Of a stretch of DNA of 64,000 nt, positions 46,302-58,545 are shown piece after piece (the stretch's first letter is position 1; the number at the start of each line of letters is the position of its first letter). Origin of the DNA: Ephydatia muelleri (lineage: Eukaryota > Porifera > Demospongiae > Spongillida > Spongillidae); assembly GCA_013339895.1 (NCBI GenBank), contig JABACO010000011.1:3183306-3247305 (forward strand), given 5' to 3'. The notes below the pieces were generated by a model. That model searched no databases, was not told the origin of the DNA, and worked only from the letters and a program-made list of their open reading frames with translations. Both the position numbers and the translations under genes were made by a program.

Positions 46302-49300
46302 CACAAGGTTCATGGACAGAGCTATGGTAGTATCCACTGACACAAAACAATCAGGAGAAGTCAGTGACTCAAGGCAGACAGTTCTGTCAATGTTTTCCAA
46401 CAGACGGAAGTCTGAGCTTCGATCCGGTTTCCCCTAAGGCCACACGTTAAATCATACATACATGTACATGAGCAAACATCATACTTGTAAGTGATATTGC
46501 TTTCTTGACATACACATAATGCAGTATTGCACATTCACTATAATTAGTAATCTATTAGCAATTCAAGGTCCACAGTTGATATACGTGTCATATGGCAGTA
46601 TTTTGCAGTGATACAATTTGAATAGACTAATGCACAATGAACACACTGTTACTTTAGGGAAAGACATGGTGCCAACAACCCTCAATACAACAAGACATTA
46701 ATCATTTATTTGCACATTCCATTCCATCAATGCACTCACTGAATATATATGTGGCAACAAAATGTTCCTTAACATAAACGCTTTGCTTCACACTCTACTC
46801 TGAAAAGTGTATAAACTTAATTCAAGCTGAATCGAATTCCTGAAATTGAAATGTAATCACAATTTCACCTGTGACAGAATAATTCTAAGTTGTTACAGTG
46901 TACATGCTGTAATAACCAAATTAGTAAATGTATATGCAAATTTAACTACAAAAGTCAATGCAAATACAGCTGTGATATAGTATTTCAAGGTGCAATATTT
47001 GTTTCATAATTTCATCTGATTAGCAGGGCACACTGTCAATTTGACTTGTTTTGTAACTAAATTGAATTAAGTAGTATTGATTTTAGTTGGTCAATAATTA
47101 TCTATGCGCTGCAAATTAGTTAACATAAAGAACACATGATGGTCAGATATGACAAACCATAAAAGCTGAAATTACAACTTCTGGAATATACAATACGTAA
47201 TGCAGTGTGGCCTCTATAACTTGAAGACTAGTACCTGTATAGGCAGCATGTCTCAAAGGACACAAGATTATGTCTCTACTATCTTATGGTTTTGTGGCCA
47301 TTTTCTGTGGTCCCAATGACATGTACAGCACATTACATGCAGCTGCACACCATCAGATTTGCATACCTTTCCAATCACACAGTTTTCATCACTCCCAAGG
47401 CAATATCCACCATTCACATGACTTTGGAATGAGTACACACCTGCTCCACGATCACGAATGATAAAAATGGCTTGAGGAGAGAGGGAGGGAGGAAGAGGCA
47501 ACAGTCTCAATGCAGATTTGTCAACCTCAGCGCACACACTGAATAACTTGCTCCAACAATATTTGATCGGCTATAAGGCACATGATTGTATCATAAATGT
47601 ACAGCCTATAACATGTAGATAACATCAAGGTCTAATGATAAAAGCGTCTATTCCACTTCAAGTTTCCATTCCTGCTTTCAGGATGGATTCTGCCATTGCA
47701 GTGAACAAATATGGGCACACAAGAAAACAGCAAACTAAATGGACACTGCAACATTCAGAGAAGCTCAGCACACATGGGCAAGGACATTAGGCACTGAAGG
47801 AACCTGAGAGGACATAGGTACTGAAGGAACCTCAGGGGACATAGGTACTGAAGGAACCTCAGAGGACATAGCACTGAAGGGGCCTCAGAGGACATAGGTA
47901 CTGAAGAGACCTCAGAGGACATAGGTACTGACGGGACCTCAGAGGACATAGGTACTGAAGAGACCTCAGAGGACATAGGTACTGAAGGGACCTCAGAGGA
48001 CATAGGTACTGAAGGGACCTCAGAGGATATAGGTACTGAAGGGACCTCAGAGGACATAGGCACTGAAGGGACCTCAGAGGACATAGGTACTGAAGGGACC
48101 TCAGAGGACATAGGTACTGAAGGGACCTCAGAGGACATAGGTACTGAAGGGATCTCAGAGGACATACTGAAGGGACCTCTGAGGACATAGGTACTGAAGG
48201 GGCCTCGGAGGACATAGGTACTGAAGGGACCTCAGAGGACATAGGTACTGAAGGGATCTCAGAGGACATACTGAAGGGACCTCGGAGGACATAGGTACTG
48301 AAGGGACCTCAGAGGACATAGGTACTGAAGGGATCTCAGAGGACATACTGAAGGGACCTCTGAGGACATAGGTACTGAAGGGACCTCAGAGGACATAGGT
48401 ACTGATTGGACCTCAGAGGACATAGGTACTGAAGGGGCATAGGTACTGAAGGAACCTCAGAGCTGGGGGCACAGGGTAAGGTGGCATGTATACGTGCACA
48501 GAAATGCTTGCTGCACATACTGAGATTATCCACGCTTTCAGTCGTGTGGAACAATTGGCCACTGCTGGAGATGCCCAGGTATTTCTTGGTACATCTGTTA
48601 CTAAGCTGAATCAGAGCCTTGTCATTCAACTGATTCTGCAGAGAAACATTATGCTGCTGGCATAAATGTTAATTAAACGACACAACACTGACATGCAACC
48701 CTGCTCCCAACTAAACTGGCACACTAAATTTAATAATACTATAATATGTTAGCGTGCAAACACTCCATTACAGGGCCACTAAAAAACTAACAAAATTCTT
48801 TGACAAACTAACAAAATTGTGATTGAAACAGCTACACAAAAATTTGCTGAACGCCAGTGTCTACTCCTGACCAGTTTGTGTTATGTGAGTACAGGTCTGT
48901 TTTACACAATACTGTCATATATCCACCACACAATGTCCACATACTGTAGGTGTGCTGTACGCACATCTACTATACGCATGACACTGTATTTAATGTAACC
49001 AATGGCTTTCTAATTTACCACAATGGATGGTCTTCCAAAGGCAGCCATAATATTTGTGTACTTGTAGTTCTGTTCCTGGAAAATGAAGTACATGCGTATG
49101 TGTGTGTGTGTGTATGTGTATGTGTGTGTATGTGTGCGTTTATGTGTGCGTGTATGTGTGTGTGTGTGTGTATTGTGTGTATTGTGTGTGTATGTGTGTG
49201 TATGTGTGTGTATGTGTGTGTATGTGTGTGTATGTGTGTGTAAGGGTGCAGTGAATACGTATGGGCCAGATCAAGGATCAATATACATGGTCATGCAGCT

Positions 49301-51342
49301 TTCACTTCAAAAGAACACACCATCTGTCATGTGTTGCATTCATTTTACACCCCACGCCACAACAGTTGAGCATCACCACACAAGACACAAGCAAGCTGAC
49401 CTTGGCACGCACAGAGAAGTGTGCTTCCTTCATGTCCAGGTGTGTGTTCTGAGGAGCCACTGTCATCCCAGCACTGCTGATGGCCAGAAAGAACTCGGGG
49501 AAGGCCAGAGACTCCAAGGCCATGTAGCCCTTGTGGCACACAGCATGGAGCAGCAGTGTTACATCGTCGCTATCTGACCTCTGCCAAAGAGCAAACCATG
49601 GGTTGATGACAAGGTATATCTAACAACTGTGTGATGGCCACACCCATGCTTACATACATGCAGCTCACACAGAGTACGTTCTTAAAGTAATGCTCCCCCT
49701 CCCCTCCCATGCTGACATGCAAGACACTAAGTACTGTAAGTTGTTGCAGTGTCTAATATCTTTTTAAAGCAACATTGTACAATTAAGAGAGTTGTAGAAG
49801 TGCTCTATGTCCACATACAGTACTATTCAAAATCAGCATCACTTTGGTAAATGACACGATTGCTTTGTTAAGGAAACTGTACACAGCTCATCATCTGCAC
49901 ACACCATACCTAAAAGCTACGAGGACATGCGCATGATGAAGGGATAAGACATGCCATAGCTGTGGGCACCATGAATCTTTTACACTGCTCAATATAGAAC
50001 AAGAACACACCCACTGTGTCATCAAGGACACACCCACTGGGTCATCAGGCTAGCTGCACTTACACTGATACACGCCTGCTGCTGTTGTACTGAGATAAAG
50101 CACTCCTTTCTCTTTCTGTTGCTCAGGGTAACAATGCCATATTGAGTGCTATGCACACAGAACTCAGCTAAGCAAATAATTAGAGCTCATTGAAACGTGC
50201 ACACACATACAGTACACTAATACTTAATGCGGTATCACAGAGATGCACACACACATACACATGCACGCACATACACATGTACACACACACATGCACACAC
50301 ATGCACACATACATATGCACATACCACAGATCTCGACACAACAGAGAAGATCCACTAGAATTAGCTACAGTAACAAGTCACAATTTAATGGCAAGGCAAG
50401 TGAACTGATACCTCAGAGAGGGGCCAGGATTCAATTCACTATTGTAAGGAATGAGCTACTTAAAAATAACAGCTAAGCGTTCAAGGAATGATGAGGCATG
50501 TGCCCCTAGAGAATGGTCATGCATCCTTTTGGTTGTGGATGGAGCAATGAACCTGTCCATATATTTTCAACCCTCTCCAAAAAAGTAGCTACCCAGCTAT
50601 GTCGACCCAAGTGCAAATGAGGTTGAGTCAACCATCTACAGTCGCCTCAACCTCACTCTAATGAGGCAGAATGCCAGGGCAATTTTGGCTTGATGTGTCA
50701 CTTCTTGCAACTTTTAGTTGTAGTGCTACTTATGCATAATGTATAGTATATTTGCTAACTTGTTGTATATTATATACAGCTAAACCACTCAAAGTCCATT
50801 GCATGCTGTCATACCAGAATAACGACACACGCCCAAAACCCTAATATATGCACACCTACTTAACTAATACATCCCACACACTGTACGTCCTAATAACTAT
50901 GACCGAAATTGAATTCAAACAAAATGCCTTGCGCATTATAAATTGCATTGATGAGAAGGGGCACATACATGTAGGCGATCCCACATACTAATGCACCTGC
51001 TTCTTACAAACACATCACACTCTCCTTGCAGTACAAGGGAGGCAGCTGTAAGGGAGGCATACACTTGCCTATGCAGCACACATACATGTACACACACTCA
51101 TGCATGTGCATCTTTCCGAAAGGTCCATTGCCATCCAACTGTCCATTTCGTTTGACATACAGGGGATTTCCCGTACTGCGACATATAAGCTCCACCACAT
51201 TCCCTTCCCTCAACACATCCTGAGAGGGAACGCAGAGGAACCCTTGGTAACGAGCTTCTCATCCACACAGGTACACCACACATCCATACACCACATTGAT
51301 GGGCCCAAAAATATATAATACGTAATAAAAATAGCATACATC

Positions 51343-51405
<63 letters not shown>

Positions 51406-53022
51406 ACACACACATGCACACACACACACAAACGTTACCAGTATGGACATTCCACATGGGGCAGCAGGGCTTGGAACAGTCTGGATGATGTCATGAGAAA
51501 CTTGGTAGGGAAGTGACTGTTGCATATAGCTCACCTGTGTGCATGATGCTGAATGACAGATAGTCCCAACAGATTGTGGTAGATACGATGAAGGTGGTGG
51601 TGGATAAGATGAGGGTGGTGGTGGATAAGATGAGGGTGGTGGTGGATAAGATGAGGGTGGTGGTGGATATGATGAGGGTGGTGGTGGATAAGATGAGGGT
51701 GGTGGTGGATAAGATGAGGGTGGTGGAAAAGATGAGGGTGGTGGTGGATATGATGAGGGTGGTGGTGGATAAGATGAGGGTGGTGGTGGATAAGATGAGG
51801 GTGGTGGATATGATGAGGGTGGTGGTGGATAAGATGAGGGTGGTGGTGGATATGATGAGGGTGGTGGTGGATAAGATGAGGGTGGTGGTGGATAAGATGA
51901 GGGTGGTGGTGGATATGATGAGGGTTGTGGTGGATATGATGAGGGTGGTGGATAAGATGAGGGTGGTGGATAAGATGAGGGTGGTGGATAAGATGAGGGT
52001 GGTGGATAAGATGAGGGTGGTGGTGGATAAGATGAGGGTGGTGGTGGATAAGATGAGGGTGGTGGTGGATAAGATGAGGGTGGTGGTGGATAAGATGAGG
52101 GTGGTGGTGGATAAGATGAGGGTGGTGGTGGATAAGATGAGGGTGGTGGTGGATAAGATGAGGGTGTTGGTGGATAAGATGAGGGTGTTGGTGGATAAGA
52201 TGAGGGTAGTGACACTAGTATTGGATAACACGAAGATGGTGGAGAAAACTTCACTGCTTCTGGTCTCTGGATTCGAAGGTGAGTGGTTTCATAAGCAATT
52301 CAGTGGAAAAGTGAAGCAGTTGAGGAGAAAGAACATACATGTAAGCTCCAAGTGCACATGCATCGCTACAACTATGTTCATGGGCGTGACATCCATGCAC
52401 GGTGTGTGTATGCATATAGGTGTGGTGTGCGTGTACGCATGCCATACGTGTGTGGACATAGCACAGAGGGGACTATTCACGACATGATGCAGCTTCCATC
52501 TCCCCAATTAACCAGCACCTGTGGCTGCACTCATGCCACTGATGGACAGCTGAACTCCATTGCATAAAAGGTTTTACATACTGCATCTACACATGTACTG
52601 TGTACATGAAATTGACAGCTGGTGTCATTGCCAGACATCTCTTGCCTTCAGAGTAGACAGCAATGAAGCAATCACATGCAAATATTGCTACATGCACAGC
52701 ATCAGGTAACACAATTACAGCCCAATCACATGAAGTGAGATTTCAACAAATTGAATACAACAGGTCACCTGTCCTAACACATAGGAGTGCCAACACAAGG
52801 TCACCATGCCATCGCATAAGGTTACCATGCAAACACACAAAAGTCACTGTACCAACACATAACAGTGCCGACACTAGATCACAAGATGCTAGCTCACCGA
52901 GGAAGTGACGGTGAAATAGCACTCTGGTCCCATCCCTGTGCTCAGCCTTCCATCAGGCAACACTCCAATCCTCTGACCGGGAAACTTGACTGACTCCAAA
53001 CAGGTGAATGTATCCTCTGAAA

Positions 53023-53113
<91 letters not shown>

Positions 53114-54068
53114 ACACACATACACACACACATACACACACACACATACACACACACATACACACACGTACACACACACACATACACACACACATACACA
53201 CACACATACACACACATACACACACACACATACACACACACACACAAACACACACATACACACACACACATACATGTACACACACACATACACACACACA
53301 CACACATACACACACACACGCACTCATAAACACACACACAGGTGTGCACATATATGTACACGGGCACAGAAGCACTCAAAACACAGGCATACCAATTGTA
53401 TTAGTGTCGTGCAAACATGACATCTAGTGTACATACAGACTTACCCAGATAAATTGCCCTGAGTTCTGAATAAGGCCCACCTTCACCCTATGGTGAGTGG
53501 TGGTGAAACATAACAAGTCACCGAGTAACAAATTATTTTAATTACCAAGGTGACTCTGCCCTCATAAACAGCCAGCCATCGATCCTTGTACAGGCTGTTC
53601 TGCAAGGCTATCACTCCAGGCTGGCGTGTGTGGACAATGAATTCAGCTGTGGTGTGGGACAGGAACCAAGCAACACACTTATGACTATAGCAGCATAAGC
53701 AATGGGGCACCATCAATGGGACACCATTAATGGGACACCATCAATGGGACACCATCAATGGGACACCATCAATGGGACACCATCAATACAGTGTGAGTAG
53801 AATGTGCAAAGTAATATCACTGGCCCCCTCACGCTTATAAGGCTTACTAGACATGTGCCAGGCCCCGATGCCAGCACCGTAACACAAGTGTGTGTGTGCA
53901 GATGTGTGTGTGCAGATGTGTGTGTGCATGTGTGTGTGCATGTCGTGCAGGCATATGAAGTGAATGTGTACTATAGATTTGATAACTACATGAAACAGTT
54001 TTGTCCCTTGAGAAATTAAGTTTGCAAGCCGCAACTAAAGCAAGGAAACAATGTGAGGAATAGCATGC

Positions 54069-54104
<36 letters not shown>

Positions 54105-54563
54105 CCTGCACACACATACGTACACACATGTGCACACATCACACACATACACACACACAACACACATATACACATATACACACACACAACACACACATAC
54201 ACACATACACACACATGTGCACACACACAACACACACACACACAACACACACGTACACACACATACACACATACACACACAACACACACACACACAACAC
54301 ACACGTACACACACATACACACATACACACACAACACACACACGTATACACACACAACACACACACGTACACACACATGTCACACACACACTAAAGTATC
54401 AGAATGTGCCGCATTGCAGCTACTGTACCAGGTGCAACCCCTCTCAATTCTACTTTCAGCATTTAAATGCATAACAGAAATAGTTTATCTACTCCAACTA
54501 ATGCCCACCTTGAGGTTCGCTTCCTCCCTTGCAGTCCAACTCTCCCTCAATAACTCTGAGGTT
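46302..54563 (-). CDS. Beta-trefoil-like repeat protein, multi-exon, 5' end in gap
   Basis: Minus-strand exons with compatible phases: 54563-54509, 53646-53546, 53487-53445, 53016-52898, 52549-52513 (weaker), 52253-51439, 51219 to about 51108 (end uncertain), 49580-49401, 48635-48521, 47470-47367 and 46433-46302. Recurrent motifs are EFIVHTRQPGVIALQNSLYK with RWLAVYEG, TFTCLESVKFPGQRIGVLPD with GECYF-like ends, YMALESLAFPEFFLAISSAG, ALIQLSNRCTKKYLGISSSG, IFIIRDRGAGVYSFQSHVNG and RTVCLESLTSPDCFVSVD. The pattern F-x-V, V-x-L-x-S, P-x-x-[WF]-[LI]-[AG]-[IV], G-x-G-G is what fascin/AbfB-type beta-trefoil strands look like. Exon 52253-51439 is a Pro-rich insert of PPPPSSY heptads. No signal peptide or membrane segment is visible, and the first exons lie in or beyond the N gap. 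The fold is inferred from the motif pattern; binding partner unknown. Confidence 0.55.
47790..48455. repeat. Minisatellite, 27-bp unit, ~24 copies (intronic)
   Basis: The unit is GGTACTGAAGGGACCTCAGA then GGACATA. Shorter units lacking TAGGTA (near 48,168, 48,270 and 48,350) shift the frame, so the apparent MSSEVPSVP protein is not maintained. It lies between exons 48,521 and 47,470 of the minus-strand gene. Confidence 0.95.
49094..49247. repeat. TG/TGTA microsatellite
   Basis: (TGTGTGTA)n-type tract inside an intron of the minus-strand gene. Confidence 0.95.
50242..50325. repeat. CA microsatellite
   Basis: Interrupted (CA)n with ATG insertions. Confidence 0.9.
51340..51434. repeat. CA microsatellite
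   Basis: (CA)n with a few CTCA interruptions. It starts a few bases after the donor of the Pro-rich exon, reading on the minus strand. Confidence 0.95.
51585..52210. repeat. Coding minisatellite, 21-bp unit (PPPPSSY)
   Basis: The unit is GGTGGTGGTGGATAAGATGA-G (21 bases), with 18-base versions lacking one GGT; about 30 copies. On the minus strand it reads PPPPSSY or PPPSSY, within an exon whose frame stays open through non-repetitive flanks on both sides to good splice sites. Every unit length is a multiple of three. Confidence 0.85.
53023..53345. repeat. CA microsatellite
   Basis: A pure (CA)n run of about 40 units followed by (CACACATA)n variants, in an intron directly upstream of the exon ending at 53,016. 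Confidence 0.97.
53700..53788. repeat. 16-bp tandem repeat, ~5-6 copies
   Basis: AATGGGACACCATCAA repeats from about 53,701 to 53,787, in an intron of the minus-strand gene. Confidence 0.9.
53888..53945. repeat. Short TG-rich repeat
   Basis: GTGTGTGTGCAGAT repeats about three times. Confidence 0.85.
54070..54392. repeat. CA microsatellite
   Basis: (CA)n with ACACAACACAC, ATAC and GTAC interruptions that repeat as modules. Confidence 0.97.
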
Positions 54564-54624
54564 CTGAAAAGAGGCTATTGAGCAAAGACGCACCAAACTG
54601 CCATTTTGAAAAACACTCTGGGGA

Positions 54625-54782
54625 GGAGATACCAGAAGATATATGGAAGGTCTGGGGATGAGAGTAGGTAGGGTGGAGGAAGCCTGGGGATGTGGGTAGG
54701 CAGAATAGAGGAGCGCTGGAGATGAGAGTAAGCAGGGAGGAGGAGGCTTGGGGATGGAAGTAGGTAAGGTGGGGAGGCTTGG
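54625..54782. repeat. Minisatellite, ~36-40 bp unit, running into the gap
   Basis: GGAGGCTTGGGGATGGAAGT-AGGTAAGGT and variants repeat about four times up to the first N. The array probably continues in the gap. Confidence 0.75.
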
Positions 54783-55782
54783 NNNNNNNNNNNNNNNNNN
54801 NNNNNNNNNNNNNNNNNNNNNNNNNNNNNNNNNNNNNNNNNNNNNNNNNNNNNNNNNNNNNNNNNNNNNNNNNNNNNNNNNNNNNNNNNNNNNNNNNNNN
54901 NNNNNNNNNNNNNNNNNNNNNNNNNNNNNNNNNNNNNNNNNNNNNNNNNNNNNNNNNNNNNNNNNNNNNNNNNNNNNNNNNNNNNNNNNNNNNNNNNNNN
55001 NNNNNNNNNNNNNNNNNNNNNNNNNNNNNNNNNNNNNNNNNNNNNNNNNNNNNNNNNNNNNNNNNNNNNNNNNNNNNNNNNNNNNNNNNNNNNNNNNNNN
55101 NNNNNNNNNNNNNNNNNNNNNNNNNNNNNNNNNNNNNNNNNNNNNNNNNNNNNNNNNNNNNNNNNNNNNNNNNNNNNNNNNNNNNNNNNNNNNNNNNNNN
55201 NNNNNNNNNNNNNNNNNNNNNNNNNNNNNNNNNNNNNNNNNNNNNNNNNNNNNNNNNNNNNNNNNNNNNNNNNNNNNNNNNNNNNNNNNNNNNNNNNNNN
55301 NNNNNNNNNNNNNNNNNNNNNNNNNNNNNNNNNNNNNNNNNNNNNNNNNNNNNNNNNNNNNNNNNNNNNNNNNNNNNNNNNNNNNNNNNNNNNNNNNNNN
55401 NNNNNNNNNNNNNNNNNNNNNNNNNNNNNNNNNNNNNNNNNNNNNNNNNNNNNNNNNNNNNNNNNNNNNNNNNNNNNNNNNNNNNNNNNNNNNNNNNNNN
55501 NNNNNNNNNNNNNNNNNNNNNNNNNNNNNNNNNNNNNNNNNNNNNNNNNNNNNNNNNNNNNNNNNNNNNNNNNNNNNNNNNNNNNNNNNNNNNNNNNNNN
55601 NNNNNNNNNNNNNNNNNNNNNNNNNNNNNNNNNNNNNNNNNNNNNNNNNNNNNNNNNNNNNNNNNNNNNNNNNNNNNNNNNNNNNNNNNNNNNNNNNNNN
55701 NNNNNNNNNNNNNNNNNNNNNNNNNNNNNNNNNNNNNNNNNNNNNNNNNNNNNNNNNNNNNNNNNNNNNNNNNNNNNNNNNN
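54783..55782. other. Assembly gap (1,000 N)
   Basis: Exactly 1,000 undetermined bases, probably a fixed-size placeholder, flanked by a minisatellite on the left and a GAA-rich tract on the right. Confidence 0.99.
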
Positions 55783-55834
55783 AAGAGAAGAAGAAAGAAG
55801 AAAGAAGAAGAAGAAGAAAGAAGAAGAAGAAGAC
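55783..55834. repeat. GAA-rich microsatellite
   Basis: (GAA)n with AAAG interruptions, followed by AATTATTTTGGGACTGGGCA-CGAG, a likely element end (see findings). Confidence 0.95.
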
Positions 55835-56209
55835 GACCAAGAATTATTTTGGGACTGGGCACGAGAAAAAGGAATTCGTTTGTTTCTCTAAAAGCACACC
55901 GTTTTATGACACGGAACAAACGTAGAACTGTAGATCTTTGAGTTCTCGTTCCATCGCGACAAAGAGATACGCGATCCGTTTCTCCGTTGTCCCTCCAGAC
56001 GCGAGTGAAGTTTTTATTCATCAATCCTCAATCAATCCTATATTGAACCTGCTGCCGCAGGTTCAGATTAGTATGTATCGGGCAAGCAGTTTCCGAGAAA
56101 ATGAGAATAAGAAACTGCAGCACGTTTGAATCGCTATAACTTCTGAACGCGGTTAACATTATATCACTTTCCTATTTTCAACACTTCATGGTACATCATT
56201 AATGCTCTC

Positions 56210-56625
56210 ATGCATTATTTTGCTGTCTTGCAGCAGCACACTTCCGACGTTACGAGGTCCGATTCCCCCGGGGGGTTCAAAATCGTCATCCATGCAGCAG
56301 ATAATGTCGCGGTTCTTGGGAGCGACTCGGCGGGTCCCTTTTCTAGACTTGTTACTTCCTCCACTAACCTCTCTATCTGTAACGTTAGGCGGTGGAGTTC
56401 ATCCTCTAAACCTGCCGGACTGTGTGTAACTGCAGCTGCAGTAGGTTCCTCGGCCGCTTTCTACAGTTTCCAGTCTTCGTGCAGTAGCTACAGCATCATT
56501 GACGCTCGCGGCATGTCTTTCATCAGCTGCATGGACTTGGACCGACGGGGATATAGAATCCCTTGGATAAACTGGTTACGAATTAACATTTCGCGCTGTT
56601 CAGTCCCTACGTGACCATAGCGGGC
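56210..56625 (-). pseudogene. Ty3/Gypsy gag-like remnant
   Basis: On the minus strand, IRNQFIQGILYPRRSKSMQL is followed, one frame over, by ASVNDAVATARRLETVESGR. The order R-x-Q-F-I-x-G, then D-A-V-x-x-A-x-R-x-E, is typical of the capsid end in Ty3/Gypsy gag. A further frame reads LTLQIERLVEEVTSLE. No CCHC knuckle, protease or RT follows, and several frame changes are needed. It is a dead fragment; the family call is tentative. Confidence 0.4.
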
Positions 56626-57404
56626 ATTTCAAACAGTGCACTATAGTTGTCGGACAATCTTTTGGTTTTGAGAATTTGAATGGATACTTATACATAAATA
56701 TGCTCGTGGAACCGGGAATGTTTTGCCACAACTTGTGGAGTCATTCACGATGCATCAAGCCTCAAATAGTGCAATAACACTGAAGGAGAACAACGTAGAG
56801 ACTATTTCATTTATCAAGTATTTGAATAAAAGTCACCATCCAGAGGAGATGAAAGAATGCAAGCAAGTTAAACTTCCAAAAGAAGAAATGGATGCGCTAA
56901 TCAGTAGCAGTATACTATCTGCAACATAATACTTTCGATGCTATTGGTAAACCTTCTGTTAAAAACCACACATTACAAAACAGATCGAGCTTAATAAATA
57001 GATATACTTACAAGGTGCGAAAGCTATCATTGTAAGACTGTTGTAGCCTTCCCATGCAGCTCGATCATTCAGCAATGTGTACATGTACCTTTGAAGCACT
57101 CTGAAACTGATTTTGTTATATTACAGCCCAATCCTTTTGAACATCATTAAAGCATGGTATCTGTATGCATGTATTGTGGATTGTACACCTGTCTCTATAA
57201 AGCATTTTGTATCTTGTGTATGATATCTGTGCATAACACTGGATGCCATCTAATATACCAATATGTACAATGCAATAACATGCAATCTGCGTGTGTGACA
57301 AACTGTAATGAAGCACAAACAGGTTACAAGGCATGCAGTCTGGTGAGAAATTACAAGAATCACGAATCTTGTTCCATAATGGTCAGAGGAGACAAAATGG
57401 GAGG

Positions 57405-57790
57405 CAAGATCTAGGGGAAAGGAGGCAAGATTGTGGCCAAGATCATGGGTCAAGGAGGCCAAAGGAGGCACGACGGGAAGCAAGATGAGGGGGGCCAGGA
57501 GGCAAGATTGTTCTCAATATTCTTAATTGTATGGAATCTTGGTCCAGATTCCATGCAAGAATCTTGACTATGATCTTAGACAAGATTATTTATTCTAAGT
57601 ATGTGGTGAAGAATATGTTGTCTGTTTTGACACAATCGCTCGATTTACTATCGCTGTGGATAAATGTTGAAGAAGTTTATTATTTTCTTGGGCAAGATCT
57701 TACACATCATGGCCAAGAATCTTGAATCTTGGCCACGATGCACTAGATCTTGGTCAAGATTGCCAAGATCATGGCCAAGATCGATAAGAT
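57405..57790. repeat. Degenerate CAAGATC-rich repeat
   Basis: CAAGAT/ATCTTG with GGCCAAGATCATGG variants occurs more than a dozen times in both orientations. Units are irregular and often themselves palindromic (CCAAGATCATGG, CAAGATCTTG). Confidence 0.6.
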
Positions 57791-58099
57791 TTTTTTCGCT
57801 GGGATCCTATTAGGCCATGTACACAGGCCCAATCGTTGCCCTATAGGATTGGTTCTTTGTACCAGGATCGTGTCCCCACTGCACTGCTTTCCCGTAGGAT
57901 TGGTCCTAATCTTGTGCCAGGAGTTCCGTCAGACACAGGTTTGTTTTGTCCCAATAGGTATTTGATAGTCAACTGCCAATACATAGCTCGAGAGTATTTA
58001 ATCATAAAAGCAGCAATGCCGACCAATTAAAGTTATTGGCGCAATCGTCATTATTCCTGTACCGAGTTATGCGTGGTCAAGAAGAAGAAGGAGGAGGAT

Positions 58100-58540
58100 A
58101 ATTCCGGGACTGGGTATGAGGATGAGCAGTACCCTTTAGTTCTCTACAACCGCGCGGTTTTGCCACTTTTCAAAAACAACAACGAAAGTGCCTCAATTAT
58201 GTCTTTTGGTTCGACTTAAACAGCAAGCTAAACGATACGATCGTTGGGAGTCTCGTTAGAAGTACGTCGGGTGTTTTTAATGACATTTATAGTCGGGGTC
58301 AAATCCTATATGGAAGGTTCTAGCCAAACTTCTAATAATTAGACATCTTGAACATGATAATTATTAATAAAAATACAACTATTGCCAAGTCACTCAAAAA
58401 TCAATCAACCAAATCAAAACTAGTTGTGATCTACTTCACTCATGCCAAAAACAGGAACAATTAATTTTAGTCTGAAGCTTGCATTTATGGTTTAGTGGTG
58501 TCACTTAAAGTCAGCTTATCTGCATCACTTGTTTCCATCT
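58100..58540. other. Transposon-end-like sequence and 3' flank of the aGPCR
   Basis: AATTCCGGGACTGGGTATGA-GG at about 58,096 follows a GAAGAAGAAGGAGGAGG tract, as at 55,800. The rest up to the receptor stop codon has no recognised feature; it should contain the receptor's 3' UTR. Confidence 0.4.
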
Positions 58541-58545
58541 CGTCA

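Noticed and set aside
47755..48346. MSSEVPSVP repeat protein on the minus strand
   Set aside because: Short repeat units break the frame several times. It lies between two well-supported exons and is best explained as intronic.
51576..52487. VDKMRVV repeat protein on the plus strand across the 21-bp array
   Set aside because: The opposite-strand frame extends into non-repetitive exon sequence with good splice sites on both sides; the plus-strand frame has no such support.
54498..56024. Very long frames running through the N gap
   Set aside because: Created by undetermined bases. Only exon 54,563-54,509 at its edge is supported.
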